DNA of 64,000 bases, from positions 1,502,538 through 1,566,537 of the forward strand of contig MU004235.1 in assembly GCA_010405405.1 (NCBI GenBank), written 5' to 3'. Origin of the DNA: Microthyrium microscopicum. Taxonomy: Eukaryota > Ascomycota > Dothideomycetes > Microthyriales > Microthyriaceae. The notes beneath the pieces were generated by a model. The model had not been told where the DNA came from. It did not search any database and saw nothing but the letters and a program-made list of their open reading frames with translations. Below are positions 31,968 to 43,879 of this stretch, piece after piece (position 1 is the first letter of the stretch; each line of letters opens with the position of its first letter). The position numbers and the translations under genes are program-made.

Positions 31968-32575
31968 TATAATGGGTCAGTTGTTGTGAGATTGAGAGAC
32001 GGGATAATTTTGGCTAGCTCGTCAAGTTTTATTCGGACGGGCTTATGCATGCTTGACGGTATAGACTCCATATATCATTTTCATCAATATGATTATCATT
32101 TTGTTTGTAGCGAGAACTCTGCCTTTCGACGGTATCTGTGGCCTTGCGATACCCTTTTATACATCTGCAGTGCACCGATCTGCCCCAAACGATGATGGTC
32201 ACTCGCCCAAACGGGTACTGCGTTATACATATTGCTCTTTGTGGTTGTTAAATGATGATTCCTCTTCATTGCCGATGGGGAGACGTTAGAGAAAAGGCAA
32301 AGAATTGATTGGAAACTCTATAAGGCTGCAGCCTTGCTTACGTAACAGAAACGCCACTTGGTCGGGTTCCATCTCCACGATGATTGGCTGATCAGTCCGT
32401 CGCCTCTTATGCGCGATCCTTCGCCATCCATTAAACGTGCAACAATAACAAGGGTGGCTATATCATTGAGACGTGTCCTTTTGATCAGGCTGTAACCTTT
32501 CTTAAATAGTTCGGTGTTGTCAGGTTGTTGGGCTTTAGATCATCCAGAGCGTGAGCTCCCCAACCACCCCAAACC
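31968..32575. other. spacer before SARAF gene
   Basis: About 600 bp with the 3' end of the coiled-coil gene and the SARAF promoter. Nothing else was recognised. Confidence 0.5.
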
Positions 32576-33578
32576 ATGAAGCTTACTAAATTGCCACCTA
32601 GCCTATGGGCATTATTTACATTATCTTTATTCTCTTCTACAGCAATGGCATTTGGCAGCGCGAATAACAAAGTGTTGTTGAAAAATGTACAATCTCTTAC
32701 TCTACGCGATGGAAAGATGACGACGCATCGACGCGTGGGCGCAGTACCACAGGTATGGTAATATCTCAATTCGCGAAGCAGCAAGCTGATACATTTTCTA
32801 GCTCAAATGCGTGGGAGGCAATGGCTGCAAATACTATAAAGTTGACGTTATGCGTTGTCAAAACGCGGGCGTGGACTACTCAGAGCACGACATCCAATGG
32901 ACGTGTCAAGCCAGTGTCCCAGAAGAATTTAAACTTGGTTCCACGGACGTCAAATGTGAAGGCTACACCAACTCGAAAGATCCATTTATCTTGAAAGGCA
33001 GCTGTGGTGTCGAATATCGACTACTGCTCACCAGCAAAGGCATGGAGAAGTTTGGCGGCGGGAGAGCAGCGAAATCATCGTCTTCGTATGGTGAAGATTC
33101 TGGGAATTCCGAAAAGCCAAGCCAAGTTTTCGTCATTTTATTCTGGTCTGCCTTCGCAGCTATTATCTTCTTCATGCTCCGGTCCTGGTGGAGAAACCTT
33201 GGAAACCAACCCGCCCGCCCGCGCAACAACCAGCCTCGTCGACCGCCATGGGACGGATGGGGCGGTGGAGGACCAGGTTTCGGTGGTGGGGGACCAGATG
33301 ATCCACCACCGCCGTATTCGCCATTCCCTGGGAAGACACGTGCTGCTCAACAGCAACAGCAACAAGCTGGGTGGAGGCCTGGTTTCTGGTCTGGTATGGC
33401 GGGAGGAGCTGCAGCAGGTTATATGGCGGGTGGGCGAGGGACTAGACAAGAACAGGGACGATATCGGGACAACTCGTTCCTACGAAGACCAAATGATTAT
33501 AACGATGATCCAGGTGAGGGAAGCAGTTCTACAACTTTTCATCAGACGACTGGATTTGGAGGGACTAGTAATCGGTGA
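32576..33578 (+). CDS. SARAF-like store-operated calcium entry regulator
   Basis: Exons 32576-32752 and 32802-33578, 317 aa. The signal peptide is at residues 1-25 (LWALFTLSLFSSTAMA). A luminal domain with the conserved Cys pattern of the SARAF/TMEM66 family follows: LKCVGGNGCKYYKVDVMRCQ, IQWTCQASVPEEF, KCEGY, GSCGVEYRL. One transmembrane helix (VFVILFWSAFAAIIFFMLRS) is next, then a Gly/Pro/Gln-rich cytosolic tail with QQQQQQ and an FxGGGPDDPPPPYSP segment. In animals SARAF sits in the ER membrane and shuts off STIM/Orai calcium entry. Fungi have family members but no obvious STIM, so the fungal partner is unknown. The intron restores the first conserved Cys. Confidence 0.92.
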
Positions 33579-34584
33579 TTTCGGTATAGACAATAGTTCG
33601 ATACCCAAAGATATACTTCTGACCATGAACGAAGTCTAATGCATATCATTGTGGAGATTTTATGAATTGTCCCAACTTCATTTCGAGAGTGACTGATCCG
33701 AGGAACTACTCTTAGACCAAAGGAATCATGACAACATGTTTGTCGAAATCCGTATCGCAGGCGATTTCTTCTCGCACTGAAAATGCCCTTCGTCGTGCTT
33801 CTCCCAACATGGTCGATATACCTGAGTTATGATCTGACGTTGTGATTTTCGAGAACCGATTTCATAAGCTACTGGTAGGTAACGAAGCGCTTTCTTATAC
33901 TTACCTAGGTAATTTCGACAAGGATAAAAAAGACCTCTCCTCGTATATCATGCAATTTTCAAGAGCGTTTCCACGTCCGCAAGATTAGTAAGCCAGGCTG
34001 ACGACAAGGCTGAACGGGTCAACACTAAACTTCCAACGTGGAAGAACATCATGCATGCACAGCCTGATAGAATGAAACGATTTGTCACATCCCGCAAACA
34101 ATGTCAACTTCCAGCTTTCGCTCCGCAATTGAAACTTACAACTGCAATGTCAAGAACATAAACACGCTAACAACCACAGCCAAGAAATCCAGACTACTTA
34201 GCCCGCATCCCTTTAAATAAGTGGATATCCGCCAAGTTATATAGACCCTTGGCCTCTCGATTAAAAGACTTCAACTTGCTTCAGACTGGTTGACATTCAA
34301 CGTTAGCGAGGTACGATGTTGGCTGGCCAAACCTAGAGGGTCTCTTGATCGCTATTTATGTCCCACTAATGTGCTACTAATTCGGAGTGGCCGCTTTGCC
34401 GTTTGGAAGTTCGGAAGATAGTCCGTAGCAGAAATTGCTTCTAGAGCTAACGGGCAGGAAGTTACTCCGAAGAATGAGATATGTGGGAGCCATGCCCGTG
34501 TCTTTGCTCAAGTCCTCAAACGAGTCTCCTACAACTTCCCTCCAAAATACTACACTTACATCTTAGCATCATAATCTATACGAA
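33579..34584. other. 1 kb intergenic, nothing recognised
   Basis: Upstream of a secreted Cys-rich protein gene. AT-rich, with only short random frames. No tRNA, repeat or transposon end was seen. Confidence 0.5.
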
Positions 34585-35317
34585 ATGCATCTCCTCCCAT
34601 CAACCCTCATCCTCTCCCTAATAACCCTCACAACAGCCGCCGGCACCTGCTCCAGCTCTGGCTCCATGTCGTGGCCACCTGTCGGCGACTGCGCGACGCC
34701 CAGCAGATTCGACACTACTGTGCAGACTTGCAGAGCATGTTGTATGAATGACGCAGACTGCTTCAGCAGATGCCTAAAAGCAGGAGGTCTCGCCAGACGC
34801 GATACTATTGGCGCGCAATTCTTCGGTGCTATTAAGGAGAAGAGGAACGCTGAGCTAGTTAGGAGAGCTACGCTGACTTGCGTTACCAATGAGGGATGCT
34901 ATAAATTTACGGATGGTAGTTTATTGTGCTTGAATTTGGGGACTGGTATGTTGAGAACTTCTTCGTGGTGAGTTAAGGGCTAATGGCGGTGTTCTAGGTG
35001 ATTATCATGATGATGTTGGTGGTAATGGCAATTACTACTCCGGCGTGTACACCAGTCCGGATGGAAAGACACAGACTGGCACGTCGAGTGCTACGTCTAC
35101 GGGCGGAAACAAGGCTTCTTCGTCGGTGGCAAAATCGTCTGCCACTGGATCAGGTACTTCGAGTAAAGCTTCCGGAGCTGCTGCTAGTGTTACATCAATT
35201 GCTGGCTCGGCCGCGAGTTCTGCTGCCGCTTCTGCGACTAGCAATGCTGGGAGTGAGGCTCTTCGTGTTGGCGCGAATGTTGGACTTGTTGGTCTTGTGG
35301 CTGGACTTATTCTCTAG
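34585..35317 (+). CDS. secreted Cys-rich protein with GPI-anchor-type C-terminus
   Basis: Exons 34585-34945 and 34998-35317, 226 aa. The signal peptide is at 1-19 (LLPSTLILSLITLTTAAG). The mature N-terminal half has about a dozen Cys, including TCRACCMNDADCFSRC and TCVTNEGCYKF, likely disulfide-bonded. Splicing G|GT gives LNLGTGDYHDDVGGNGNYYS. The second exon is Ser/Thr/Ala/Gly-rich, suited to O-glycosylation. It ends in a Gly/Ala/Ser omega-site-like zone and a hydrophobic tail (VGLVGLVAGLIL), as in GPI-anchored wall or membrane proteins. Dibasic sites ARR and VRR could be processing sites. The family seems to be ascomycete-specific with no known activity. Confidence 0.82.
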
Positions 35318-35604
35318 AAGATTGGTCAACAATTACGATGGAGGTAAAGACATGATATGGTACAGGTATTAATAACTTTGTAGATAATTGATGATGAATG
35401 ATCGTTCTTCGGATCTTGTTATTACTTGCATGGACATCCGGATGCGCAAAACGTGTGTCGAAGGCCTGATAGACCTTGGCAGGATAGATATGCGGGGGTT
35501 AGGTCCCTATTTTGTACAAACAACACTTCGAATCCGACAATGCCTCCAGGGGTATATAACAGTAAAAATGAAAAAAGTCAAAGAGACATGCACACACCGG
35601 CCGC

Positions 35605-36658
35605 TCAGTCCAGATCCATAGCTTCCGGGGTTGCATAAGTAGAATTCGTTTCCGAAGTCGATACTTCCTCCAGCGATTCTGAGTTTGGGCTCCAGTCCAT
35701 CGATTCTAGAGGCCTTTCGCTGATGTATCGCAGTGCTTCCTACACACAAGAGTTAGTCAATCTACAACACATGCTTATCGGCCCCTTTAAAGCAACCTAC
35801 CTCCAACTTCCGTCTCCTCTCCTCCGCATTCTTCCCCTCATCCCAAGCGATCAACTCATCAAAGAGCCACTCGAACTTCGCCCTCCTCGTCTCATCACCG
35901 TACATAACCATCAAACCCGCCGACCAATCCGCCATCTTTCGCAACTGGCCATTATCACACAGTTGCCGATGTGTGCCAACATTTCTTAGTCTTACCGCGT
36001 CAATCAGCGCCTGCGTGAATGAGTAGCCCGAAATCACCACGAGCGCACTCGCGGGCACAGCTTCCGGGAGCGTATCTCTCCACATGGCAAGTTCCACCCG
36101 CTCAGAACAGTCCCACGCCTTCTCAGCCAGGACCTGGGGAATGGTGCGCGAGGCGAAGTCAAAACTTGCCTCTTCCAGAATTCGCCGCATCATTTCTAAG
36201 ATGAAGTGCTGTACTTCATACGGAAGGCCCAGATCCTGGCGTTGAGGGGTAGAACTGCGTGCTGGCGCAGTGCGCGTCCAGATTTGACGCGGTTGCTGTG
36301 GTTGGTGATAGCGAGGCGCGTATCGGCTGGAGAAGAGGTCACTTGCCTGCTTCGGCAGGGTGGGGTTGGCGTATGGGGGAATGAAGTTTGCTGTAGGTGT
36401 AGCTTTTGAAGTGTTTGCTGTGATGGATGGTCCAGTCGCTCCCGCTTTTTGTCGTGAAGCCGTGCAGTTGAGACATTGGGTGCGATGCGCAAAGTTTGAA
36501 AATTGGCAAATCGGACAAATCCACTCATCGCGTGCAAGTTTCTTGGAGAAAGTTGAGCCCGGATGGGCCCAGCGGCTGGAAAACAATCCTTGGTCCATTT
36601 GACGGCCTGGGTCTTGCTTCGTGAATATCTTGATTGATGGCGGATTTCTAGGCCGCAT
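35605..36658 (-). CDS. RanBP2-type zinc-finger protein
   Basis: Exons on the minus strand: 35996-36658, 35801-35944 and 35605-35739, 313 aa. A single RanBP2-type finger lies at about residues 43-68: DEWICPICQFSNFAHRTQCL continuing to NC, giving W-x-C-x2-C-x10-C-x2-C. Such fingers bind single-stranded RNA or ubiquitin. Residues 130-270 are a helical domain (VQHFILEMMRRILEEASFDF, LVVISGYSFTQALIDA, MADWSAGLMVMYGDE) found in ascomycete orthologues. The 51 bp intron at 35945-35995 (GTAAGA..CCAG) is in frame and stop-free; the 61 bp intron at 35740-35800 leads to a conserved-looking end (RYISERPLESMDWSP...EAMDLD). An internal ATG (MDQGLFSSRW) may be the true start. Confidence 0.82.
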
Positions 36659-37701
36659 AGTCCAAGCAGGCGGCTAGGCAGTCACCCGATGTTTTGATAG
36701 AGCGACATTACTGGCGATGACAGCTTGTCAAGAGGGAATTCATGGTGTTTGAGCCTGTGTTAGTGAACGTGGGCGTGATGAAACAAAAGAGGTGAAAGAG
36801 GATGGAAAAGGTGGCGTAGACAATTTATATGGACAGGAGCAGGGGTCTGTGCGCTGGTGGTTTGGCAGAAGTTTTCCTCCAGTCTCTATCATAATCACAA
36901 AGGAGAACCTATTATTGTGATTGTCTTTCGATGAGGAGCTACAGCAGCAACGCTGTTCGTGGAAAGTAAAACATACGGCAACGCAAAGTGGTAAGTGAGG
37001 TCCACAGCATGAACGTTCTCCGAAACGCCGCAAGATCAGCCGGTCAAAAGCGCAGGTTTCTCACGAGCGTCACTCCTCAACAGACATTCGCAACAATTGG
37101 CAGAGTAGAGGGATCTTGGCCAGAAAGTCAAGTTGATGATAGAGATGTTGTTGGAGATGGAAAATGTTGCTGCAGAATCCCGATCTCGCTTCCGACCTTG
37201 ACCCCCCACAAAAAATCAGCAAGACTCAAGCCAACTTCGATTTCCAGGTATGACTTTATATTGTCTTTCGCAATAGGTTTTGTAGCTATTTGGTTCCGAC
37301 CAAGAACAAGTAGCCCGAAAATCCACGCGGCCACGCGAGTCCCTGGCAAGTTTCGCGTTGTCTCGCCACGGGCCGGGATGCCATCAAGCTTCGGACCCAC
37401 ACAATCAACTCTAGCCTAACCATGACTGAACTTTAATCATGACCCACGATGCTCTATCCAGTTCTCACCGTGTTAGAGAAGCTGTTATCATAAAAGAGAA
37501 ACATATACCCGATGTGACGCAACGAGTGGACCATGCCTGTCAGCCTACTTTGTATCAACCAATCGAACAGGCTAGAGGGGAGGGAAGGGTGTCACAGTCT
37601 CGGATTACGCCATTTGATATCCAAGAGCCAGGTAAGAAATATAAAGATCCGTCAAGCACAAAGTTTCTGACTTTGCGGGAGGCTTACTGGAAAGTCGAAA
37701 A
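36659..37701. other. divergent promoter, zinc-finger gene / sulfate transporter
   Basis: About 1 kb between a minus-strand and a plus-strand gene. A 266-nt ATG frame at 37439-37705 overlaps the transporter start by four bases in another frame. It could be an upstream ORF, since its stop overlaps the transporter ATG (AAAAATGAAA). No domain was recognised. Confidence 0.45.
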
Positions 37702-40261
37702 ATGAAATTATGGGATGTTTTCAAGAGAGGAGTCATACGGAGTGGTTCGAATGACTTTTATCCAAAACGGCCGTCAGATCTCAAGGGCAAATCAAGGAAA
37801 TTGGTAGCGCATCCATTTTTGGAAGAAGAGCCTACTGTAAGAGAATGGCTCGAGACTTGTGTTCCAACGAGAAATGACTTGGGACAATATATCAGTAATC
37901 TTTTCCCGTCCTTAGGATGGATTCCAAGATACAACTCGGACTGGATGTTGGGAGATGCTATTGCTGGTACATATGCATCATGTCATGGGAGCTGAAGTTC
38001 AATATCTAATCCATGATAGGACTCACTGTCGGCATCGTTGTGATTCCCCAAGCCATGGCATACGCGCTGTTGGCAGGACTGACTCCTGAATATGGTTTAT
38101 ACACGTCATTCACAGGGGCTGTTGTCTACTGGATGTTTGGGACGTCCAAAGACATCGTAATTGGAGTGAGTAGCGTCCAGTGCATTGCGCGTGAAACTGG
38201 ATGCTGATCTCTGCTAGACCACCGCAATTGGCTCTCTGCTAGTTGGCGAAGTCGTAGCCACTGTTGAAGAGGCCAAGAATGGCTTATACTCCCATGAAGA
38301 AGCTGCAAAAACACTTTCACTCCTAGCGGGCTCAGTATTGCTAGTTTGTGGTTTTCTTCGACTAGGCTGGCTTATTGAGTTCATTCCATATGTTCCCATT
38401 TCCGCATTTGTCACAAGCGCCAGCATCACCATCATGACTACTCAATTTCCTGTGGTGCTAGGCATAACCGACATCAACAAGAGAGATTCTCCTTACCATG
38501 TGATACTCAATACGTTTAGGGGACTTGGTCGCATACAAACGGACGCCTACATCGGGCTCTCTTCGATCGTTCTTCTTTTCTTTCTCAAATCAGTATTCGA
38601 CCGCTTGGAAACCAGACAACCTGAAAGGAAAAGGATGTGGGCAACTCTCTCATCACTGAGAATGACATTTACAATGATTCTCTTTACCATGATTAGTCAA
38701 ATGGCACATTATGGCCTCCCCGAAGATCAAACCAGGTTCAGGATAGTAGGGAAGATTGAAAATGGTTAGTTCATAATCTCCTCGCATTTTCCACAGGAGC
38801 TGATATCATTTCAGGGTTCAAACATGCTGGAATACCAAACCTCGACCCAGATCTGATAGGAACCGTATTGCCTCAACTTCCGGCTATTGTTATGATCCTG
38901 ATTATCGAACACATTGCCATTGCTAAATCTTTTGGTCGAAAGTTTGGGTATACTGTAATCACATCTCAAGAAATGTGCGCCCAAGGATGTGCCAATATTT
39001 TCAGTCCATTCGTTGGAGGTTATGTTTGCACCGGGTCCTTCACTGCATCCGCTGTCGTGTCTAAATCTGGAGTTCGGACTCCTCTTGCTGGGCTATTCAG
39101 CGCATTCATATTGGTATTGGCACTATATGTGTTGCCATCTGTATTCTACTATATTCCGATGGCCGCTTTGGCTGGTTTGATCATTCATGCCGTAAGCAAT
39201 CTGGCCACTCCACCGAAAACTCTGTACAAATATTGGAAACTGTCACCATTCGAACTATTTATATGGACGGCTGGTGTAGTATCGGCATTTTTCAGCACTC
39301 TGGAAACTTCGATTTATTCCACAGTTGGCTTGTCTTTTCTTCTACTTCTGGTTCGGCATGCGCAAGCGCAAGGCCAATTTCTTGGTCAGGTACAGGTCTA
39401 CGAGGTCTCTTCAGATACAATGAATGGCGCCACTGGCCAACAGAATCAGCATGATCCTCACCCTGAATCCTTAGGACTCAATAGCCCGAGGGACACGTAC
39501 CTACCAATCGATTCTACAACAGGCTTAAGCCCCGATGTCCGTGTTCAATCTCCATACCCAGGCGTATTCATCTATCGCTTCACCGAAGGTTTCGACTACA
39601 TAAATCAAGCCCAAAACATCGATCATCTACTCTCCTACATTACCGCAAACACTCGCCACGCCAAGGTCTACGATGACTTTGACTCACAAGTAAGTCTCCT
39701 ACCCACCCCCAAACCTCCACTAACATGAACATATAGGCTCGCCTCTGGTGCGACCCACCCCTCTCCAATCATAGCGACTACAACGCCATAGCCCTCCCGG
39801 CTCTCCAAGCAGTCGTCCTAGACTTCTCCTCCGTCAACAACATCGACATCACCAGCATCCAAGGCCTCATCTCCGCACGCAACACTTTGGACCAACATGC
39901 CGCCGATACGATTCCATGGCACTTTGCTGGCGTATATAATCGCTGGACTCGTCGGGCCCTTGCTCTTGCTGGCTTTGGATATCCTACTGTGGATGAAGTG
40001 GACAGCTGGGAGCCGTCCTACACGCTTGCTGCTCCTCCAATACCGGCGGAAGAAAACAAGTATAGCCCGATCAGTCCAAGGACAGTGAGATCTGAGGAAG
40101 AAAATAGTGGTGTGGGCGATTTGGAGGGACTGAGGCCGATATATGGCACAAACCGACCGTTCTTTCACCCAGATCTCGTTGCTGCTGTGAGGGCAGCTGT
40201 GCATGGCGCAAAAAGGAGAGATGGATTGCCTACATCGGGCATATCATGGCTTCCCACCTGA
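37702..40261 (+). CDS. SulP-family sulfate permease with STAS domain
   Basis: Exons 37702-37966, 38020-38165, 38218-38764, 38815-39689 and 39737-40261, 785 aa with consistent phases. The signature after TM1, GLTVGIVVIPQAMAYALLAG followed by LTPEYGLYTSFTG, is the SulP motif of Sul1/Sul2-type transporters. Multiple helices extend to about residue 560. The second SulP landmark (EHIAIAKSFGRKFGY, then ANIFSPFVGGYVCTGSFTASAV) is intact. The C-terminal STAS domain contains VVLDFSSVNNIDITSIQGL, which regulates and traffics the carrier. It imports sulfate or another anion with protons, probably at the plasma or vacuolar membrane; the cytosolic linker of about 60 residues after the last helix is Asn/Gln/Pro-rich. 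Substrate is inferred from the family. Confidence 0.93.
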
Positions 40262-40876
40262 ACCTTACTCCAAAATGTGTTTTTCACGTCAATATAGATC
40301 CAAACTAATACTTCATGATCATGAAACAGATTCAAATAAATAATTTGGCTCAATAAATTGCAGTGACGACGAGACAATAAAAGTCCAGCCTTTAGACGCA
40401 AACAAAGGAACTCTTAGCACATCAACCTCACAGGCACTTCAGAATCAAGAGTATCGAAAATGGACTAGATATATTGGTAATATGAGGCTCCTTGTCCTCT
40501 GCAGATACCTGTCCCATGACAGATCTCTCTGCATGCATGCCCAAGGCATGAACTATCAATATCAAAAAAAAATCCAAAACCTGCCTACCAGAGAAATCCG
40601 CCTGTAGAACTTTGGCAACGCTAGGAACCAACAAAAGACAAACAAATGGGTATAAAACTATGGACATGGAAACAGAAGGTGTAAAAAGAGGCCTTGGGGC
40701 CTTGGGGGCAAAGCAATGATGAAAATATGTCGGCCGTCCCTGTTGGCCCAGAGTCGAAAAAAAGGACAGTCGCAACAGAATAAGAGTCTAGAAAAGATCG
40801 AGCGATTTGCAGATCAAGAATGGACCATATATCTTGGGCGTGGGGTGAGGGGAAAGGGGAAGAGAGGCGGGAGCGA
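40262..40876. other. convergent 3' ends, no gene seen
   Basis: About 600 bp between the transporter (+) and a coiled-coil gene (-). It should hold the two 3' UTRs only. Confidence 0.5.
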
Positions 40877-42789
40877 TCAGATTGACCAAGGACGAGAAAC
40901 CTTTGAAAACCGCTTCGAAGAGCCTATCCCGGAGTCTTCGTCCAGACGAGCACGAAGATCCGCAATCTCCTGGTCCTTGAGGGCCATTTGGAGCCGCGCA
41001 TCATTGACTTTGTCCTGAAGCTTCTCTGCCTGGCGCTTTCTCGCGAAGATGTCCTGATACAGCGTCTTCAAAGACCGGCGCTGAGCGGCGATCGTTTTCT
41101 CGTTGCGCTCGATCACCTTCTTGTCGCTGTTGCTTCCAAACTTGCGACGAAGAAATCGGACAACGCAGTTTCCTGCCAGTGCTTTGTCGCGCTCGGCTCG
41201 AGCAGCATCACGTTCTCTTCGAAGCATATCCGCCTCTACTCGAGCCTGATCGCGCTCTGATCGAAGCCGCTTGCTTTCACCCACCCATTGGCCATTGGCG
41301 CTTCGCACTTCATTCAAAGCTGCTCGAAGGTCTTCAGCCTCCTGCTCCTTCGCACGAAGGGTCTCTTCGACCGCATCAGGCAAGGGAGCGAGTTCGTTCC
41401 CGAAGCGCTCCTCGCAATCCGTCTTCTCGTGATACTTAGGAAAAGCGCGGACGCGCTCGGGACCTACCAAATGTAGAGACTGCACTCGGGGTAATGGACA
41501 TGGTGTGTCCCTACTTGCGGTTTTTCCCAGCGACAACGTGTAGGTGCTATCGAATTGCGGAGTGGAATCAGGCTTGCTGCCTCTCGCCCAGGCAGGAACT
41601 TGACCGTCTGGTGTCACGTTGTTATCTACCCAGGCCTGAGTCTTGCTTTTGCGAATAGTGGATGTTGGTGATTCCAGTTCATTGATATCGATACGCGCAG
41701 CTGACGCTGGAGAATCCCGCTGGTGCATGTCGACTAGCAGATCAGGCATCCCGTTTTCGCGTTGTAGACTCAGACGCTGTGCGTCTTCGGGGGAGTGGCG
41801 GTACACGGGCTGTCCTGGATAGGACGGCACGCGGGTTTGAGTGGCCATTGGCCGATTTGGTTGTCGCTGAGAAGCCTGCCGACTGGACTCCCCATGTTGG
41901 CGAGGTTGATGATGTTGACGGCTAGTAGCCCGCAAAGAAGCTTGCCGACTCAACCCACTATTCTGGCGCTGTTGCGGTTGGCGACTTCGTTGAGGATCCT
42001 GATCACTGGCGACTCGCAGAGATCGAGGCAGAGAGTCAAGCGCGCGGCGTAGCTGTCGAGCGTGTTGATTCATCCGCTCCTGCGCGGCAACGCCCACAGG
42101 CACGTCATTCTCATCGGCTCCTTGATCTACCTGTTGATGACGTGGCTGATCTGGGCTTTGGGTGCTCCGGTTCTCAGCCGGAGCTGCCGCAGGCATTTCA
42201 TTTTGCCCAACTCGTTCAACTGTGACCACTTCTCGTCGTGGAGCTTGTTGCTGTCCAGTTGCCTGTTTAGGGCATGGTTGTTGAGCGTTTTGTGTTGCAT
42301 AATCCTGAGCTGGAACTCCAGCAGACATTTCATTTTCGTCATTGTCCTCATAGATAATCACCGCTGGTTGCTGAACGCGTCGCTGCGGAGCTGGAGCTGG
42401 AGCTGGAGCTGGAGCTGGAGCTGGAGCATCGTCCTCTTCATCCTCGTCGTCCTCAGGCAGCGGTATTCCATAAAACGCGGACAAATCAGTCATGATCTGA
42501 GCTCGTGTCGCAGCGTCATTTCGAGGAGGAGCATAATGGGCGGCTTGCGTCGGCGCCCGCAAAGCATTGGCGCGTCTGCGCACATTGTCGACATGATCGC
42601 CAAAGTTACACCCGGCATCTTTCACCTTGACTTTGATGCGACGGAACATGCTTTCCTTGGGCTGGCCTAGACTCTATTTGGCATTAGCATTGCTCGCCTG
42701 AAGAAGTGATGAAGTTGCTGGATAAGATAACTTACGAGCTGGGCGACGCCGGAGTGGATGCCGTTGTTTGTGTTATTACGAGAATGCAT
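40877..42789 (-). CDS. disordered coiled-coil protein with Ala-Pro repeat (possible distant family member 5)
   Basis: Two exons on the minus strand, 42736-42789 (MHSRNNTNNGIHSGVAQL) and 40877-42673, 616 aa. The 62 bp intron (GTAAGT..AATAG) brings a better start in frame before MFRRIKVKVKDAG. Residues about 105-125 hold an acidic run followed by (AP)7, encoded by a GGAGCT hexanucleotide repeat. A long Gln/Arg/Ser-rich disordered region follows. From about 420 a coiled coil (EETLRAKEQEAEDLRAALNE, RVEADMLRRERDAARAERD) runs to the C-terminus. Near the end lies DEDSGIGSSKRFS, a DSGxxS motif like those in the 19-29 kb genes, but there is no N-terminal anchor. It may be related to them or only similar in composition. 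Confidence 0.8.
42387..42427 (+). repeat. GGAGCT hexanucleotide microsatellite, about 6.8 copies
   Basis: Six full GGAGCT units plus a partial one. On the minus strand it encodes alternating Ala-Pro in the 616-aa protein. Copy number is likely to vary between strains. Confidence 0.92.
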
Positions 42790-43879
42790 TCTGAAGCGCA
42801 TGTCAGTACGTGCTTGGAGTATTGTTCCGGCGAGCTGACTTGATTGAAGAGAAGGAAGAATTAATTGTTGATTGTCCTTCAGGAAGAGATATGGAGCGAG
42901 CTCGAAAGCGCTGTGGACGAGAAAAGATGATGATAGGAGGCGATTGAGATCTAGTCGTGGTAGTAGGCTGGTTCTTTTGAAGATGGAGAAGGTTATCTAT
43001 TATGAAGAACAATTGATCAGAGCAAAGAAACTGATGGCGAGCGATTTGAAGGAGGCTACTAGAGGGTCTGGAGTCTGGAGTTGGTCGAAGGTGTTCTGAA
43101 TTTGGGTCCGATGGTAAACAAAGAATTGGAGGAGCAAGTTTACATAGAAATGGAGAAGGGCTTACATGGGCCCGGTACTCGACATCTTTCACTGCTCGAG
43201 AACGAGAACTAACCTCATTATGTCGAGTGGAAGGTTGCCAGCCAGAAGTGAAAATTAGCCCGGTCCGAACGTAAACAACAGCAGCTCTTGCCCTCGGAGC
43301 TCTTGCGAAGATGTCTTGATTGGTTGTGTAGTCTATATATGTGAAAGCATATCTACCTTACAGCATCTTTACAAGAATCCGCACGGAGCAAGGCTGAAGT
43401 GAAAGTCTACCGGGTCCAAGCGTGGATACAGGAGTAGTTTCCCACAAGGCCTTCACGCTTATGACTGGCTTGGCCGTGTATATGCATATCTCTATGAGGT
43501 GTTCCGTCAACCTGAAAGCATAGCAAGTCCCAAGATAAGTTGAGTGGATCGTTTGGTCCCGGGGTATGTCCTGTAGGGCAAAAAGCAACAGCCCCTATTT
43601 TTTGTTTACATATCTGCTCGCTAGCAGAGTTGATGGAACTGTAGGTCAATCAAGTTTGAAGAGCGTAGAAAGACAGATCACGGAGAACTGCCGCAGAGAT
43701 AGCTTCGGTCGTTCGTCAAAAAGCCCTGTCAATTGCTTGCTACTAGATGTTTGATTGCGTGTCCGCAGTCAGACGGTCAGTGTCAGTCTTGCTTTGCGCG
43801 CTCAAGCAATAGTTCTCAAATAACCTTGCTTTTGAGGAAAAGAATTTGAGGTTACTGAGCCAGGTTTATTTCAAATGGA
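42790..43879. other. 1.1 kb intergenic
   Basis: Holds the promoter of the 616-aa gene and the 3' end of the GTP cyclohydrolase gene, both on the minus strand. No additional gene was recognised. Confidence 0.45.

Noticed and set aside
36988-37419. 143-codon plus-strand frame in the divergent promoter
   Set aside because: Not connected by splice sites to the transporter, with composition like non-coding DNA.
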